A DNA stretch of 64,000 nt from DAOTZR01 sp034432595 (GCA_034432595.1 DAOUBT010000052.1:62001-126000); one strand, 5' to 3'. Counted from the stretch's first letter, positions 26,353 to 34,913 are shown. A program made the numbers and translations. The notes: a model not told the origin generated them from the sequence alone.

Positions 26353-26745
26353 TTAACTCCCGCGTTTTTGCGCCACGCGCGCCATGAAGCGCTCCCAATC
26401 AATGATAAAGCGCTCATGCTCACCCTCGCCGATTTTCTCGCGCTCATCCCACGCCTCGACGCGGAAGCGCAGACGGCGTCCGTCCACTTCCAGCAGCTCG
26501 GCGCAGGCGCGCACCTGCATCCCCACCGGTGTCGCCGCCAGATGGCGCACCTGCACCAGCGTCCCCACCGTGCTCTGCCCCTCCTTGAGATAAGGCTGCA
26601 CGGCCTCCTTGGCCGCGCTTTCGAGCAGCGCCACCAGATGCGGCGTGCTCAACACGGGGACAAGGCCGCTGCCATAGGCCGCGGCAGTGTGCTGTTCCTC
26701 CACCACCAGAGTGATTTCGCCTTTCAAACCCGGTTCCAGGGCCAT
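26353..26745 (-). CDS. Hotdog-fold thioesterase, FlK-like
   Basis: The ATG preceded by GAGGAGG five bases upstream gives 130 residues; a GTG one codon earlier is too close to that site. The single hotdog domain shows VEEQHTAAAYGSG, LSTPHLVALLESAAKEAV, and VGTLVQVRHLAATPVGMQV, the pattern of the fluoroacetyl-CoA thioesterase (FlK)/PaaI-like family. These hydrolyse acyl-CoAs; fluoroacetyl-CoA is not implied. It overlaps nothing and is 3 bp before rsmG. Confidence 0.85.
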   Translation of the reverse strand: MALEPGLKGEITLVVEEQHTAAAYGSGLVPVLSTPHLVALLESAAKEAVQPYLKEGQSTVGTLVQVRHLAATPVGMQVRACAELLEVDGRRLRFRVEAWDEREKIGEGEHERFIIDWERFMARVAQKRGS

Positions 26746-26786
26746 CACGTCCTCCTCAAAAAATCAAATCTTCTATCAGCCTTAGC

Positions 26787-27044
26787 CTATCCGTGCCCTA
26801 CGGTTATGGCCAACAGCAGGGCTAACAGGGCTAAGAGGATGAGGGCCAGCGCCAGCCAGCGCGCCACGTCCGCCCCGCGCACCTGCAAGCCGTGGCGCTG
26901 ATGGACCGCGCGTCCGCTTGCTAAAGGCGCCTCATCATCCGGGCGCACCCCCCGGACGTGTTGCAGCCACCAGGCACGCGCGCAAAAGGTGTACTGCCCC
27001 ACCTCCGACGCGCGCACCCAGGTCTGTTGCGCATCAGGCTTCAT
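26787..27044 (-). CDS. Small membrane protein with Cas4/PD-(D/E)XK-like N-terminal motif
   Basis: The 85 residues begin WVRASEVGQYTFCARAWWLQHVRGV and GRAVHQRHG, which is the first-helix and cysteine block of Cas4/RecB-type PD-(D/E)XK nucleases. The catalytic D/E-X-K core and the three C-terminal cysteines are absent. Instead a hydrophobic helix (about 62-82) ends the protein. The gene overlaps the translin gene by 11 bp, so translation is coupled. It may be a membrane anchor or binding module derived from a nuclease; function unknown. The intact frame, overlap and start argue it is not debris. Confidence 0.7.
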   Translation of the reverse strand: MKPDAQQTWVRASEVGQYTFCARAWWLQHVRGVRPDDEAPLASGRAVHQRHGLQVRGADVARWLALALILLALLALLLAITVGHG

Positions 27045-27681
27045 GCGCCGTCTCTGCCCGCGTCAGGGCATCGAGCAAGCGTTGCGCCTGCAAGCTGTTG
27101 GTGAGGTCGCCGCGCGTGCGTTCCAACACCGCGCGGAACTGATCCACACGCCGCCGCAGGCCACCGGTAATCGCGTCGGGGTAATCAAACGTGATGAGCA
27201 CATCGTACACCGCGTCCATAGCTTCCAGCAGGCGCTCCGCCTCGGCGTAACGTTCCGCGCGCAGCACGTCCAGCACGCGACGGCGCAGCTCACTCGCCGC
27301 CTCGCACAAACCATTGAGGAAAGTGTCGTAAGGAACTTCCAGCGTTTCGGGCCGCGGGGGTAACTGTTGCGCGATGAGCGCCAGGGTGACGTGCGCCTCG
27401 ACGAGTTCTTTTAGCGCATCCTGCGTATAGCCCGCGTAGTACAAATCGGGGTAGGGACGCAGCTCCGCGCGCAGGGCTGCCGCCACAGCGTTCGCCTGCG
27501 CCAGGTCGGCGCTGGCCGTAGCCTCGTCCTCGCGGTGTGCCGCACGGATGGCGGTGGCGCACAGGCGGATCAGCTCGCGGCTATATTCCAGCGCGCGGTC
27601 GCGCGCCGCGTTGCGCTGCTCCAAATCCACCCGTGCCGCTTCTCCCACAGCGTCCAGATATGCCTGAAAAGCCTCGTTCAC
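27034..27681 (-). CDS. Translin-family RNA/ssDNA-binding protein
   Basis: Translin and TRAX are all-helical nucleic-acid-binding proteins known mainly from eukaryotes, with prokaryotic relatives. The 215 residues carry the diagnostic LYYAGYTQDALKELVEAHV and the C-terminal TFDYPDAITGGLRRRVDQFRAVLERTRGDLT. An Arg/Glu-rich N-terminal helix (DRALEYSRELIRLCATAIRAAHR) matches the basic region. Start is GTG, overlapping the previous stop (GTGA), with GGAGG nine bases upstream. It sits between a DUF3467 gene and the Cas4-like fragment in the ssb operon, pointing to nucleic-acid metabolism. Confidence 0.85.
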   Translation of the reverse strand: MNEAFQAYLDAVGEAARVDLEQRNAARDRALEYSRELIRLCATAIRAAHREDEATASADLAQANAVAAALRAELRPYPDLYYAGYTQDALKELVEAHVTLALIAQQLPPRPETLEVPYDTFLNGLCEAASELRRRVLDVLRAERYAEAERLLEAMDAVYDVLITFDYPDAITGGLRRRVDQFRAVLERTRGDLTNSLQAQRLLDALTRAETAHEA

Positions 27682-28004
27682 TGTCCTTCACCTCCCACAG
27701 GTGGACGCACACCTCCAAAGAAGGCGCGCGTCAGATCATCTGCCTCGCCGGGGATGGTAATTTCCCCAAAGCGCGCTTCATACTTAGCCAGGTTATCCTG
27801 CAACGCGCGCAGGAGCAATTTGGCGTTGAGCGGGGTAAGCACCACCCGCGCCTTCACGCGCACATTCGGCTGATTCGGCAAGGTCTGAGCAAAATCTACG
27901 ATGACCTCCGAAGGCGAATGCGTGATGAGCGCAAAGTTGCTGTACACCGGCTCCAGATTCGTGGGAAGCTCCACATTCAAAGTTTGTGGCTTGGGATTGC
28001 TCAT
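27678..28004 (-). CDS. DUF3467-family small protein
   Basis: From the ATG at 28004 (MSNPKPQ), with GAGG upstream, the product has 108 residues. The sequence EPVYSNFALITHSPSEVIVDFAQTLPN and VRVKARVVLTPLNAKLLLRALQDNLAKYE matches the DUF3467 family: a small beta-rich protein of unknown function, common in Chloroflexota and other phyla. It starts 18 bp after the ssb stop and overlaps the translin start by GTGA. Confidence 0.85.
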   Translation of the reverse strand: MSNPKPQTLNVELPTNLEPVYSNFALITHSPSEVIVDFAQTLPNQPNVRVKARVVLTPLNAKLLLRALQDNLAKYEARFGEITIPGEADDLTRAFFGGVRPPVGGEGQ

Positions 28005-28022
28005 CGTCCACCTCACGGTTTT

Positions 28023-28499
28023 TTAGAAGGGGATGTCCTCATCCTCCGGTGCGACGTAGCCATAATCCGCGCCCGATTCCGCGACAACGGTCGGTGTTGG
28101 GGTGACCGATGCGTGAACACCATGGGGCATCTCATTGGCGACGGGCATGTCGCCACGTCCGCCGAGGAAGCGCACCGTCTCGGCGGTAATTTCGTAAGCC
28201 GCGCCATACGTCCCATCCTGACGCTGATAAACGCGCGGACCGCCCGTCGTGCGGTCGGGTTGCAGACGACCTTCGACCAGCACCGTGCGCCCCTTGGCAA
28301 GATACTCCGTCACCGTTTCGGCCAGACGGCGCCAACAGGTCACGCGAAACCAGATGGTTTCCTCGCCCGACGAGCCATCGGGATTGGTCCAGCGCCGGTT
28401 GGTGGCTAAAGAGAAAGTCGCCACCGGTGTCCCGTCCGGCGTGTAACGCATTTCGGGATCCCGTCCCAGATTGCCCACCACAATCACTTTATGATACAT
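28023..28499 (-). CDS. ssb: Single-stranded DNA-binding protein
   Basis: The 158 residues have the OB-fold core MYHKVIVVGNLGRDPEMRYT, VATFSLATNRRW, ETIWFRVTCWRRLAETV and GRTVLVEGRL. A disordered tail leads to the acidic tip EDEDIPF, which docks RecO, RecG and other partners. AGGAGG precedes the ATG. It is the first gene of a coupled cluster with DUF3467, translin and the Cas4-like protein, not beside rpsF/rpsR as is usual. That suggests this is a secondary SSB. Confidence 0.95.
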   Translation of the reverse strand: MYHKVIVVGNLGRDPEMRYTPDGTPVATFSLATNRRWTNPDGSSGEETIWFRVTCWRRLAETVTEYLAKGRTVLVEGRLQPDRTTGGPRVYQRQDGTYGAAYEITAETVRFLGGRGDMPVANEMPHGVHASVTPTPTVVAESGADYGYVAPEDEDIPF

Positions 28500-28589
28500 A
28501 ACTCCTCCTGAACGTTATCGCAAGCTTCCAACAAAAACATTGGTTTTCCCTGGAAAAAGCCACACTCTCTGCCGCTTCCAGGCGGACTT

Positions 28590-28617
28590 AGTTTACCGCT
28601 GAAGGGCCAGAAGGCAA
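28590..28617 (-). promoter_or_regulatory. ssb operon promoter
   Basis: TTGCCT (28617-28612), a 16-bp spacer and TAAACT (28595-28590) on the minus strand. The leader of about 84 nt contains an imperfect palindrome of the TGGCTTTTTCC/GGAAAACCA type (about 28539-28562). Confidence 0.6.
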
Positions 28618-28962
28618 ATGCAGGTCTTTTACCCATGGCATGAAAACGTAAGGGAACTGCCTGCCTTCAGCACCAGGATAGCCATTGCCACCACCGCGGC
28701 GCGGTTTCTAACGGCAGGTTTGGATAGGGTATCCGAGGATGGCAACACCCTCAGGGTGGGCGAAGGCAATGCCATCGCCCACCCGCAGTTACAAGGTAAG
28801 CGGGGATGCCAGCCGAGGCGAATAGCTCTTCCGGGGTTCTACCGGCAGGGAATCCACTGAAAAGCCCAGAAGGAACGGTCGAATCGGCGCCCCGCAGGCC
28901 GCCGCACCGATGCTCCGACTGATGAGCAACCCACAAAACCGGCCCACCCCCCACGGAAGCGG
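28618..28962. repeat. Dispersed repeat region, copy 2 (hairpin 28754-28784)
   Basis: The space between ssb and the cyclase gene has no credible gene. It contains GGGTGGGCGA/TCGCCCACCC around AAGGCAATGCCA (28754-28784). About 90 bp before this hairpin (GCGGTTTCTAACGGCAGG...GTATCCGAGGATG) resemble the reverse complement of the region near 49900-49980 by eye, so it is a diverged dispersed element. Confidence 0.55.
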
Positions 28963-30312
28963 TCAAGGTTTCCCAGGCGGCGTGAGATGGATGACGTTGT
29001 ATTCCGCCTGCAGACCGCGCAGGTGCGTGACAAAGCGCTCTTGCCACCAGCCGCTCCGGTCCACCAGTGCCTTTACATCCGGCTCGGCGTAAAAGGACTC
29101 GGTGAGCATGATGTCCCCGCCGGTCGAAAGGCCTTGCACGCGCGCGGCGATGTTAACCGTGCGCCCGAAGTAGTCTAAGCGGTCGTTGGAGGTAACGGCA
29201 ATGCACGGGCCGCGATGGGCACCCACTTTGATGATGATTTCGTCGTGGGTCTTTTCCGAGGCGTTGAAGATCTGAAACGCCTCCTGCATGGTAAAGAGGG
29301 CTTGCGCCGCGTCTGTGGAGACCATGAAGGTTGCCATCACCGCGTCGCCGATGGTCTTCACCACAGCGCCGTGGTGCTGCTTGACTACATCGGTCAGGAT
29401 TCTGAAATGCTCCTTGACCAGGTAGTAGGCCTGCGAGTCGCCTAAACGCTCATACAGGGCCGTGGAGCCGCGAATGTCGGTGAAAACAAAGGCCATGTCG
29501 CGGATGGCGAAGGTCTCATCCGGCGAGATGAGTTCCGAGGCGAACAAGTCGCGGAAGCTCTGCGTAGCCGCCACGGTCGCCGCCGAGACCCAGGGGTAAG
29601 GAATGTAGGGGATGAGCGCGCAAGAAAGCGGCTCGTCTGTGCGGTTTTCAATGTGCAACAGGATGTCGCCTGCCGGTAACACGCCCGGCCCGGTTTTGAA
29701 GAGGCGCTCACCGTCGAACGCCACGTTGAAGGGTTGCGGCTCGTCCCGTTTCGGCCCCTCCTTGAGCAGCAGAGCCGCCCCGCCACCGCAATGGGGACCG
29801 TCAAGATAGTAGGTACCCGGTTGGAGCGTCAGAAGCAGCGTGGTGGTACGCTGCGGCGCCGCCGTGATGGGGGTAGGTTCACCGAACAGATGCCAGTAAT
29901 CCAGGTAGTCCGCAAATAAAACCTTTTCCAATGGCCGGATGTTGGGGTTGATGTTAAAGCTCACCTCGACGATTTCATCGAAGCCGGCTTCAAAATCCAA
30001 CTGGCAGTACTCGCAGTGCGTCTTTTCATGCAGGTCGGTGAGGTGGGCCACATGTTCCGTGATGCCCTTGCAGGATGGGCAGCGCACATTCCAGGCCAGG
30101 TCAAAAAGGCCGATGCGCGTCCCCCACAGAAAAGCCTCCAGCACATCATACCGGGGTAGGCCCCACGCATCTGCCATGCGGAAAGGCGAAAGGCCTATCA
30201 ATCCCGGCGGGGCGGCTTCCAGAATGTGCGCGCGGAAGTGGGCGAGAATGGAAGGTGCCACACCAGCACGTTCCAGCATACTTAGTTTTTCATCCAGAAG
30301 TGCAGTCATCAT
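28963..30312 (-). CDS. Class III adenylate/guanylate cyclase with DUF5939-like N-terminal region
   Basis: This 449-residue soluble protein has an N-terminal part with two CxxC pairs (CPSCKG and CEYC, about residues 79-101) that could bind zinc, then a jelly-roll-like region, then a class III cyclase domain. The metal-binding Asp pair is in FVFTDIRGSTALYERLGD and TIGDAVMATF; the Asn/Arg pair is in YFGRTVNIAARVQG. Substrate specificity (ATP or GTP) is not certain. GGAGACG precedes two adjacent ATGs. The small gene upstream at 30449-30739 may be co-transcribed. No cyclic-nucleotide receptor is nearby. Confidence 0.88.
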   Translation of the reverse strand: MMTALLDEKLSMLERAGVAPSILAHFRAHILEAAPPGLIGLSPFRMADAWGLPRYDVLEAFLWGTRIGLFDLAWNVRCPSCKGITEHVAHLTDLHEKTHCEYCQLDFEAGFDEIVEVSFNINPNIRPLEKVLFADYLDYWHLFGEPTPITAAPQRTTTLLLTLQPGTYYLDGPHCGGGAALLLKEGPKRDEPQPFNVAFDGERLFKTGPGVLPAGDILLHIENRTDEPLSCALIPYIPYPWVSAATVAATQSFRDLFASELISPDETFAIRDMAFVFTDIRGSTALYERLGDSQAYYLVKEHFRILTDVVKQHHGAVVKTIGDAVMATFMVSTDAAQALFTMQEAFQIFNASEKTHDEIIIKVGAHRGPCIAVTSNDRLDYFGRTVNIAARVQGLSTGGDIMLTESFYAEPDVKALVDRSGWWQERFVTHLRGLQAEYNVIHLTPPGKP

Positions 30313-30448
30313 CGTCTCCTTACAAACCTATATGGGCACGAATGGGCGGGACATCCGTACATTCCCTGTCGGCGACGTGGCGGCAGAGGATGCACGGGCC
30401 GGCGCGGGCTTATGGTGTGGCGACCTTCCACTGGATCGCGTCGCGCGT

Positions 30449-30739
30449 TTACTCCCGCGAGCAGTAGCTCGGCCACCCCGGCGGCGCATCAAGATCGCAC
30501 ACATCCACCGGATAGCGGTCCAGGGTATGGGCGTATTCGAGAGAGCCGGCAATTTCCTTGAGCGCAGGCTGATATTCCTCCGGCGCCTGTTCCGCCTGAG
30601 CGCGCAGCCACTGCGCCGTCTGCAGTTTAAGCGTACCCGGCAGTTTGACGACGGCCAACTCGCCGCGCTCAATGGCATCCAACAGCTCCTGTGTTTCTTT
30701 ATATCCGAACAAGGTCAGGATTTTCTCTAAACGTTGCAT
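30449..30739 (-). CDS. Small helical protein, unknown
   Basis: The 96 residues start after CAGGAGGG and look helical (QRLEKILTLFGYKETQELLDAIERGELAVVKL), ending with a Cys-containing tail (VDVCDLDAPPGWPSYCSRE). I do not recognise a family. It stands between the xanthine-dehydrogenase-like gene and the cyclase in the same orientation, so it could be a partner of either. Good ribosome site and codon usage favour a real gene. Confidence 0.6.
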   Translation of the reverse strand: MQRLEKILTLFGYKETQELLDAIERGELAVVKLPGTLKLQTAQWLRAQAEQAPEEYQPALKEIAGSLEYAHTLDRYPVDVCDLDAPPGWPSYCSRE

Positions 30740-30811
30740 GGACTCCCTCCTGAAAAGACAAAAATAGGTAAGTACAAAGCATACGGATAGACTAAGGGGC
30801 GCCCCTTGCCC

Positions 30812-33793
30812 TTACGCTTCGGGCGTGACGCCCGCGGCGCGCAGCGCGCGCCAAACTTTTTCCGGCAGCAGCGGCGTATCGGGGATGAGGACGCCGGTTG
30901 CATCGTAGACGGCGTTGATAACCGCCGGTGCCGAGCCGTTGACCACGATTTCCGAAACCGACTTCACGCCCATCGGATGGCTCGGCTCGAAGGTCTCCAC
31001 GAAAATGGTCTCCATCGGCGGCGCCTCATCCGCGCGGAAGACGCGGTAATCGTCAAAGGCGGGGTTGAGCAAGCGCCCTTGCTCATCGAAGTGCATCTCT
31101 TCGGTCAGGCCGTAGCCAAGCGCCTGCAACATGCCGCCTTCGGCCTGCCCGCTCGCGGTGAGGGGATTGACGATCTTGCCCGAATCCAGCACAATCAACA
31201 GGCGGTCGGTGGTGATTTGACCGGTCTCGATGTCCACCGTGACTTCGGCGAACTGCGCGGCGAAGGGCGGCGGGCTGACCGGACTGCGGAAGGACTCCAC
31301 CGCGGCAATCTGGAATTGATCGCTCACGTGGAGCGCGTGCAGCGCCACCTCGCGCAGGGTGATGCTCCGTCCGTCGCGCGTCCATACGGCGCGGTCGTGC
31401 AGCGTGAGCGAATCCGGGTCCTCGCCCAACATATCCGCGGCGACCTGACGAATCTGCGCGGCGACCTTTTCCGCAGCGCGCGCAGCAGCGCCACCGCTGA
31501 TGTAAGTCGTGCTCGAAGCGTAAGCCCCCTTATCAAAGGGAGTTACATCCGTATCGCCGGTGCGGATGATGATGTCATCCAGGGTGCAGCCCAGGATTTC
31601 GGCCACGATCTGCGCCAGGACGGTATCCGCACCTGTGCCCAAATCCGCCGCGCCGGCATGGACATTGAAAGAGCCGTCATCGTTCATCTTGATGCTGCAC
31701 GAGGCCATATCCAGGTTGGGAATGCCCGATCCCTGCATGAGGAAGACGACGCCAATGCCGCGGCGCAGGTGCGGCTTGCCGGGGACGCGATGCCAGGCCT
31801 CGTTGCCGTACTTCTCCTTCCAATGAATGGCGCGCATACCGATTTCTGCCGCTTCGCGCAGCGCATTGGTGACGATGGTCTCACCGTGCGCCTCGCGCCC
31901 CTCGCTCCAGGTGCGGCTCATAATGTGCTCCGCGCCGGGTTCGATGAGATTCTTGAGGCGGAATTCAATCGGATCCATACCCAATTCGCGCGCCACTTTG
32001 GTGAGCAGCGTCTCCGTGGCAATCACGCCCTGCGTCACGCCGTAGCCGCGGTAGGCCCCGGCGCGCGGACGGTTGGTGTAGTAAGTGTCGCCCCAGAAGC
32101 GCACATTGGGGGTCTTGTAGAGCGGCAGAGTCTTGTGCCCGACATTGCCGAGCACCGTCAGACCGTGTCCGCCGTAGGCACCGGTATCGCTTTCGGCGCG
32201 CAGGTCCTGCGCCACCATACGGCCATCCTTCATCACCCCCACGCGGTAGGTGACATTCATGGAGTGCCGCGTCGTGGTATAGTAGAACTGTTCCGCGCGC
32301 GTCAGCTCAAAGAAGACCGGGCGTCCGGTGGCAATGGTGAGATGCGCGGCAATATCTTCGTAGATTTCCTGCTTGTTACCGAAGGCGCCACCGATGCGCG
32401 GCTTGATGACGCGGATGCGCTTCTCCTCCAGCCCCAGCACCGGCGCCAGGATGCGCCGCACGTGGAAAGGCACCTGAGTCGAGGTCATAATCACCAGGCG
32501 GTCATCTTCATCCCAATAGGTCAGGCACACCCACGGTTCAAGCGGAATGTGCTTCATGCGCTGGGTTTTAGCCTGAACCTCAAACACGTAATCGGCCTGC
32601 GCCATGGCGCCATCCACATCCCCAATGTCAATGCGGACTTCGGCCACCTTGTTGCGCAGCGGGTCACTGGCACCGAACTTGACATAGTCCGGCTCGTCGT
32701 GGATGATTGGCGCGCCTTCGCGCTTTGCCTCCTCGATGGAGAGAACGGGGGGCAGCACCTCATATTCGACTTCGATGAGGCTCAGGGCTTCTTCCGCGAT
32801 TTCCGGCGTTTCGGCAGCTACGGCGGCAACGCGATCCCCAACGTAACGCACCTTGGAATCGAAGCTGGCGTAATCCAACGGGCCAGGGATGGGGTAGGAT
32901 TGGCCGGCGGTGGAATACATCACGCGGGGGACGTTCTGGTAGGTCAGCACGGCATGGACGCCGGGCAGCGCCTCGGCACGGCGCGTGTCAATACGCTTGA
33001 TGCGCGCGTGCGCGTAGGGGCTGTGCAAAACTTTAGCGTAGAGCATCCCCGGTCGCTCAAAGTCGGCCACGAAGGCCGGCTTGCCCTGCGCGAGTTTCGG
33101 CGCATCCACTTTGGGAAGCGGCTTGCCCACGGTCTTGAACTCCGCCACCTCAGGGGTAACGACAACTTTGGGCATGGTGCGGGTGAGCGTGGGAGCGCCG
33201 CCCGCGCTTACATCCGTATCCGCAAAAGGCTCAACCTCCGGCGGTGGCGGCAGGAGGTCTTCGGGCATGGGATAACCCGCCTCGCTGCCGGGGATGGGCG
33301 GCGGCGTTTCCCCGCGCAGATAGGCGGCGGCGCGCAGAATCGCCTGCACCGGCTTGGCGTAGCCCGTCTCGCGCGAAACAATGCCGCTGATGGCATCCCG
33401 CACCTCCGCTTCGGTGGGATTGGGATTGCGGTCAAGCAGAGCCTTACCCGCGAGAATCAGGGCTGGGGTATCGTAGCCACTCTGAATGGCGCCGGTCTCG
33501 ATAAAGGCTTGCTGCAGGGGATGAAGGGCTGCGCTGCCCTTCCAGCCGCGGCGTTGGGGTCCGCCCAAGCCTTCCACGGTGAGGATTTCCGCACCATCTA
33601 CCTGTGCCGCCAGGGTCGTTACTGCGCTGCGGATGTGGCCATTGACCAGCACCGTGCTGTAACCGTCGGTACCGTCTTCGCTGCCGAATTTGACGCTGAA
33701 GCAACCGTGGCGGCGCAACACCTGAAACAGAGTTTCTTTTGGGTCAATCTCGAAATGACGTGTTTCGCCGTTTAAATGTAGTGTGATTCTCAT
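30812..33793 (-). CDS. Xanthine-dehydrogenase/aldehyde-oxidase-like protein with degenerate 2Fe-2S domains
   Basis: From MRITLHLNG (993 residues, AAGGAG seven bases upstream) the protein has a ferredoxin-like and an all-helical [2Fe-2S] domain (1-150), a Pro-rich linker (about 155-215) and a full molybdopterin domain. All eight expected cysteine ligands are changed: S38, D43, S46, V58, S105, D108, S140, E142. Neighbouring residues are still canonical (KALLDRNPNPTEAEVRDAISG). The Mo domain keeps GGAFGNK, AYRGYGVTQ, LGTGADTVLAQIVAEILG and a Glu (E948, KSVSE) in place of the catalytic KGVGE. No FAD subunit, Mo-cofactor or insertase gene is nearby. It could be a hydroxylase with a changed electron route, or a scaffold. 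A 14-bp palindrome (30794-30807) follows the stop. Confidence 0.88.
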   Translation of the reverse strand: MRITLHLNGETRHFEIDPKETLFQVLRRHGCFSVKFGSEDGTDGYSTVLVNGHIRSAVTTLAAQVDGAEILTVEGLGGPQRRGWKGSAALHPLQQAFIETGAIQSGYDTPALILAGKALLDRNPNPTEAEVRDAISGIVSRETGYAKPVQAILRAAAYLRGETPPPIPGSEAGYPMPEDLLPPPPEVEPFADTDVSAGGAPTLTRTMPKVVVTPEVAEFKTVGKPLPKVDAPKLAQGKPAFVADFERPGMLYAKVLHSPYAHARIKRIDTRRAEALPGVHAVLTYQNVPRVMYSTAGQSYPIPGPLDYASFDSKVRYVGDRVAAVAAETPEIAEEALSLIEVEYEVLPPVLSIEEAKREGAPIIHDEPDYVKFGASDPLRNKVAEVRIDIGDVDGAMAQADYVFEVQAKTQRMKHIPLEPWVCLTYWDEDDRLVIMTSTQVPFHVRRILAPVLGLEEKRIRVIKPRIGGAFGNKQEIYEDIAAHLTIATGRPVFFELTRAEQFYYTTTRHSMNVTYRVGVMKDGRMVAQDLRAESDTGAYGGHGLTVLGNVGHKTLPLYKTPNVRFWGDTYYTNRPRAGAYRGYGVTQGVIATETLLTKVARELGMDPIEFRLKNLIEPGAEHIMSRTWSEGREAHGETIVTNALREAAEIGMRAIHWKEKYGNEAWHRVPGKPHLRRGIGVVFLMQGSGIPNLDMASCSIKMNDDGSFNVHAGAADLGTGADTVLAQIVAEILGCTLDDIIIRTGDTDVTPFDKGAYASSTTYISGGAAARAAEKVAAQIRQVAADMLGEDPDSLTLHDRAVWTRDGRSITLREVALHALHVSDQFQIAAVESFRSPVSPPPFAAQFAEVTVDIETGQITTDRLLIVLDSGKIVNPLTASGQAEGGMLQALGYGLTEEMHFDEQGRLLNPAFDDYRVFRADEAPPMETIFVETFEPSHPMGVKSVSEIVVNGSAPAVINAVYDATGVLIPDTPLLPEKVWRALRAAGVTPEA

Positions 33794-33879
33794 GCACCAA
33801 CTCCTTCCCATGTCCGATAGTTTGCTGCGCGTCGGGCGCAGAAGGGTACACAGAGCAGCGGGTCAACACCTGCCTGAAT

Positions 33880-33906
33880 AGTATAGTGCAAGTAGCAAGA
33901 AGGTCA
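33880..33906 (-). promoter_or_regulatory. Putative promoter of the xanthine-dehydrogenase-like gene
   Basis: TATACT (33885-33880) with TTGACC (33906-33901) upstream on the minus strand. The spacer is only 15 bp, so the -35 assignment is uncertain. Confidence 0.4.
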
Positions 33907-33953
33907 AAAGCCGATCTACTTTGCCCAAACCGCTATCCCACGCCTGAGTAACT

Positions 33954-34799
33954 TCAGGGCGTGTTCGTTGGCGTTTCCGTTGGCGCCGGCGAAGGTGTCG
34001 CCGTTGGTTCCACGGTGGGCGTCACGGTCTCCGTCGGGGTCGGCGTGAAAGTCTCGGTCGGCGCTGGGGTCACCGTGACGCCTGGCGTGGGGGTGACGGT
34101 GGGTGAAGGCGTCACCGTGGCAACCGGCGTGGACGTAACGCTGGGCGATGGTGTAGGCGTGAAGCTTGCCGTGGGCCGCGGCGTGACCGTCATCACCGGT
34201 TTAGGCGGGAGATAGAGCGCCTGACCGGCGTACAACGTGTAGCTGCTCAGACAATTGGCCGTGCGAATGGCATCGAGGGTGACGCCGTAACGCAACGCTA
34301 AGCGGAACATCGTCTCCCCCGGCTGCACGTAATAGATGCGCCAGGTGGGCGGCGGTCCACACGTGTAAGGCGGTGGCGTCGGCGTAGCGATGGGGTGCGG
34401 CGGCAAGTAGAGCTTCTGGCCGGGTTGGATCGCAGCTACGGACAGGCAATTGGCATGGACGAGGTAGTTCAGGCTCAGCCCTTCACGCCACGCCAGCAGC
34501 CACAGCGAATCCTGCGCCTTAACACGATACGGAACCCAATCCGCCGGCGGCTGACAGGCGCGCCATAAGGGCGAAGGCGGCACGCTGGTAGCGGTTGGCG
34601 TGGGCCTGGGCGGCAGCGGGGTAGCCGTGGGCAGGGATGGTGTAGGCGTGAGCGTGGGCATAATGAGCGGCGGCGCAGTCGGTTGCCGGACGGTGAGGGC
34701 CGGATCCAACCGCGCCAGGCTGATGCTGCCCAGAATCAGGGCGAGAAGCGCGCCTGCTGCCAGCAAAATTCCGATTACACGCAAAAGGCTGCGTCCCAT
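33954..34799 (-). CDS. Membrane-anchored double-LysM protein with Thr/Pro tail
   Basis: The 281 residues have an N-terminal signal anchor (about 5-28), a Pro/Thr linker and two LysM domains (YRVKAQDSLWLLAWREGLSLNYLVHANCL and YYVQPGETMFRLALRYGVTLDAIRTANCL), each followed by a GQKLYLPP-type end. A long TPTPT-rich tail (about 205-281) ends the protein. LysM binds peptidoglycan or chitin-like glycans, so the protein is likely to sit on the cell wall. It is divergent from the TrkA-type gene. Confidence 0.88.
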   Translation of the reverse strand: MGRSLLRVIGILLAAGALLALILGSISLARLDPALTVRQPTAPPLIMPTLTPTPSLPTATPLPPRPTPTATSVPPSPLWRACQPPADWVPYRVKAQDSLWLLAWREGLSLNYLVHANCLSVAAIQPGQKLYLPPHPIATPTPPPYTCGPPPTWRIYYVQPGETMFRLALRYGVTLDAIRTANCLSSYTLYAGQALYLPPKPVMTVTPRPTASFTPTPSPSVTSTPVATVTPSPTVTPTPGVTVTPAPTETFTPTPTETVTPTVEPTATPSPAPTETPTNTP

Positions 34800-34823
34800 G
34801 CCTGGCCTCTCTTCCTTGCCGGG

Positions 34824-34851
34824 TTGGTTTTTCGTGCGCCTGACCTATAAT
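34824..34851 (+). promoter_or_regulatory. Promoter of the TrkA-type gene
   Basis: TTGGTT (34824-34829), a 16-bp spacer and a perfect TATAAT (34846-34851), 62 bp before the ATG at 34914. Confidence 0.6.
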
Positions 34852-34913
34852 AATCAAGCCTACTCAAATTATCGCATCAGGTTTATAGTTTGTCCAGTCC
34901 AGAAAGGCCGCCT

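Noticed and set aside
26353..26745. Fluoroacetate resistance enzyme
   Set aside because: The FlK-like hotdog family is broad; nothing in the context supports fluoroacetyl-CoA as substrate.
26787..27044. Cas4 as evidence of a CRISPR system
   Set aside because: The nuclease core is missing and no cas1, cas2 or array is present.
30806..33775. A 989-codon open frame antisense to the xanthine-dehydrogenase-like gene
   Set aside because: It mirrors the codon bias of the real minus-strand gene, shows no recognisable motifs and has no ribosome site. The minus-strand frame has clear family sequence.
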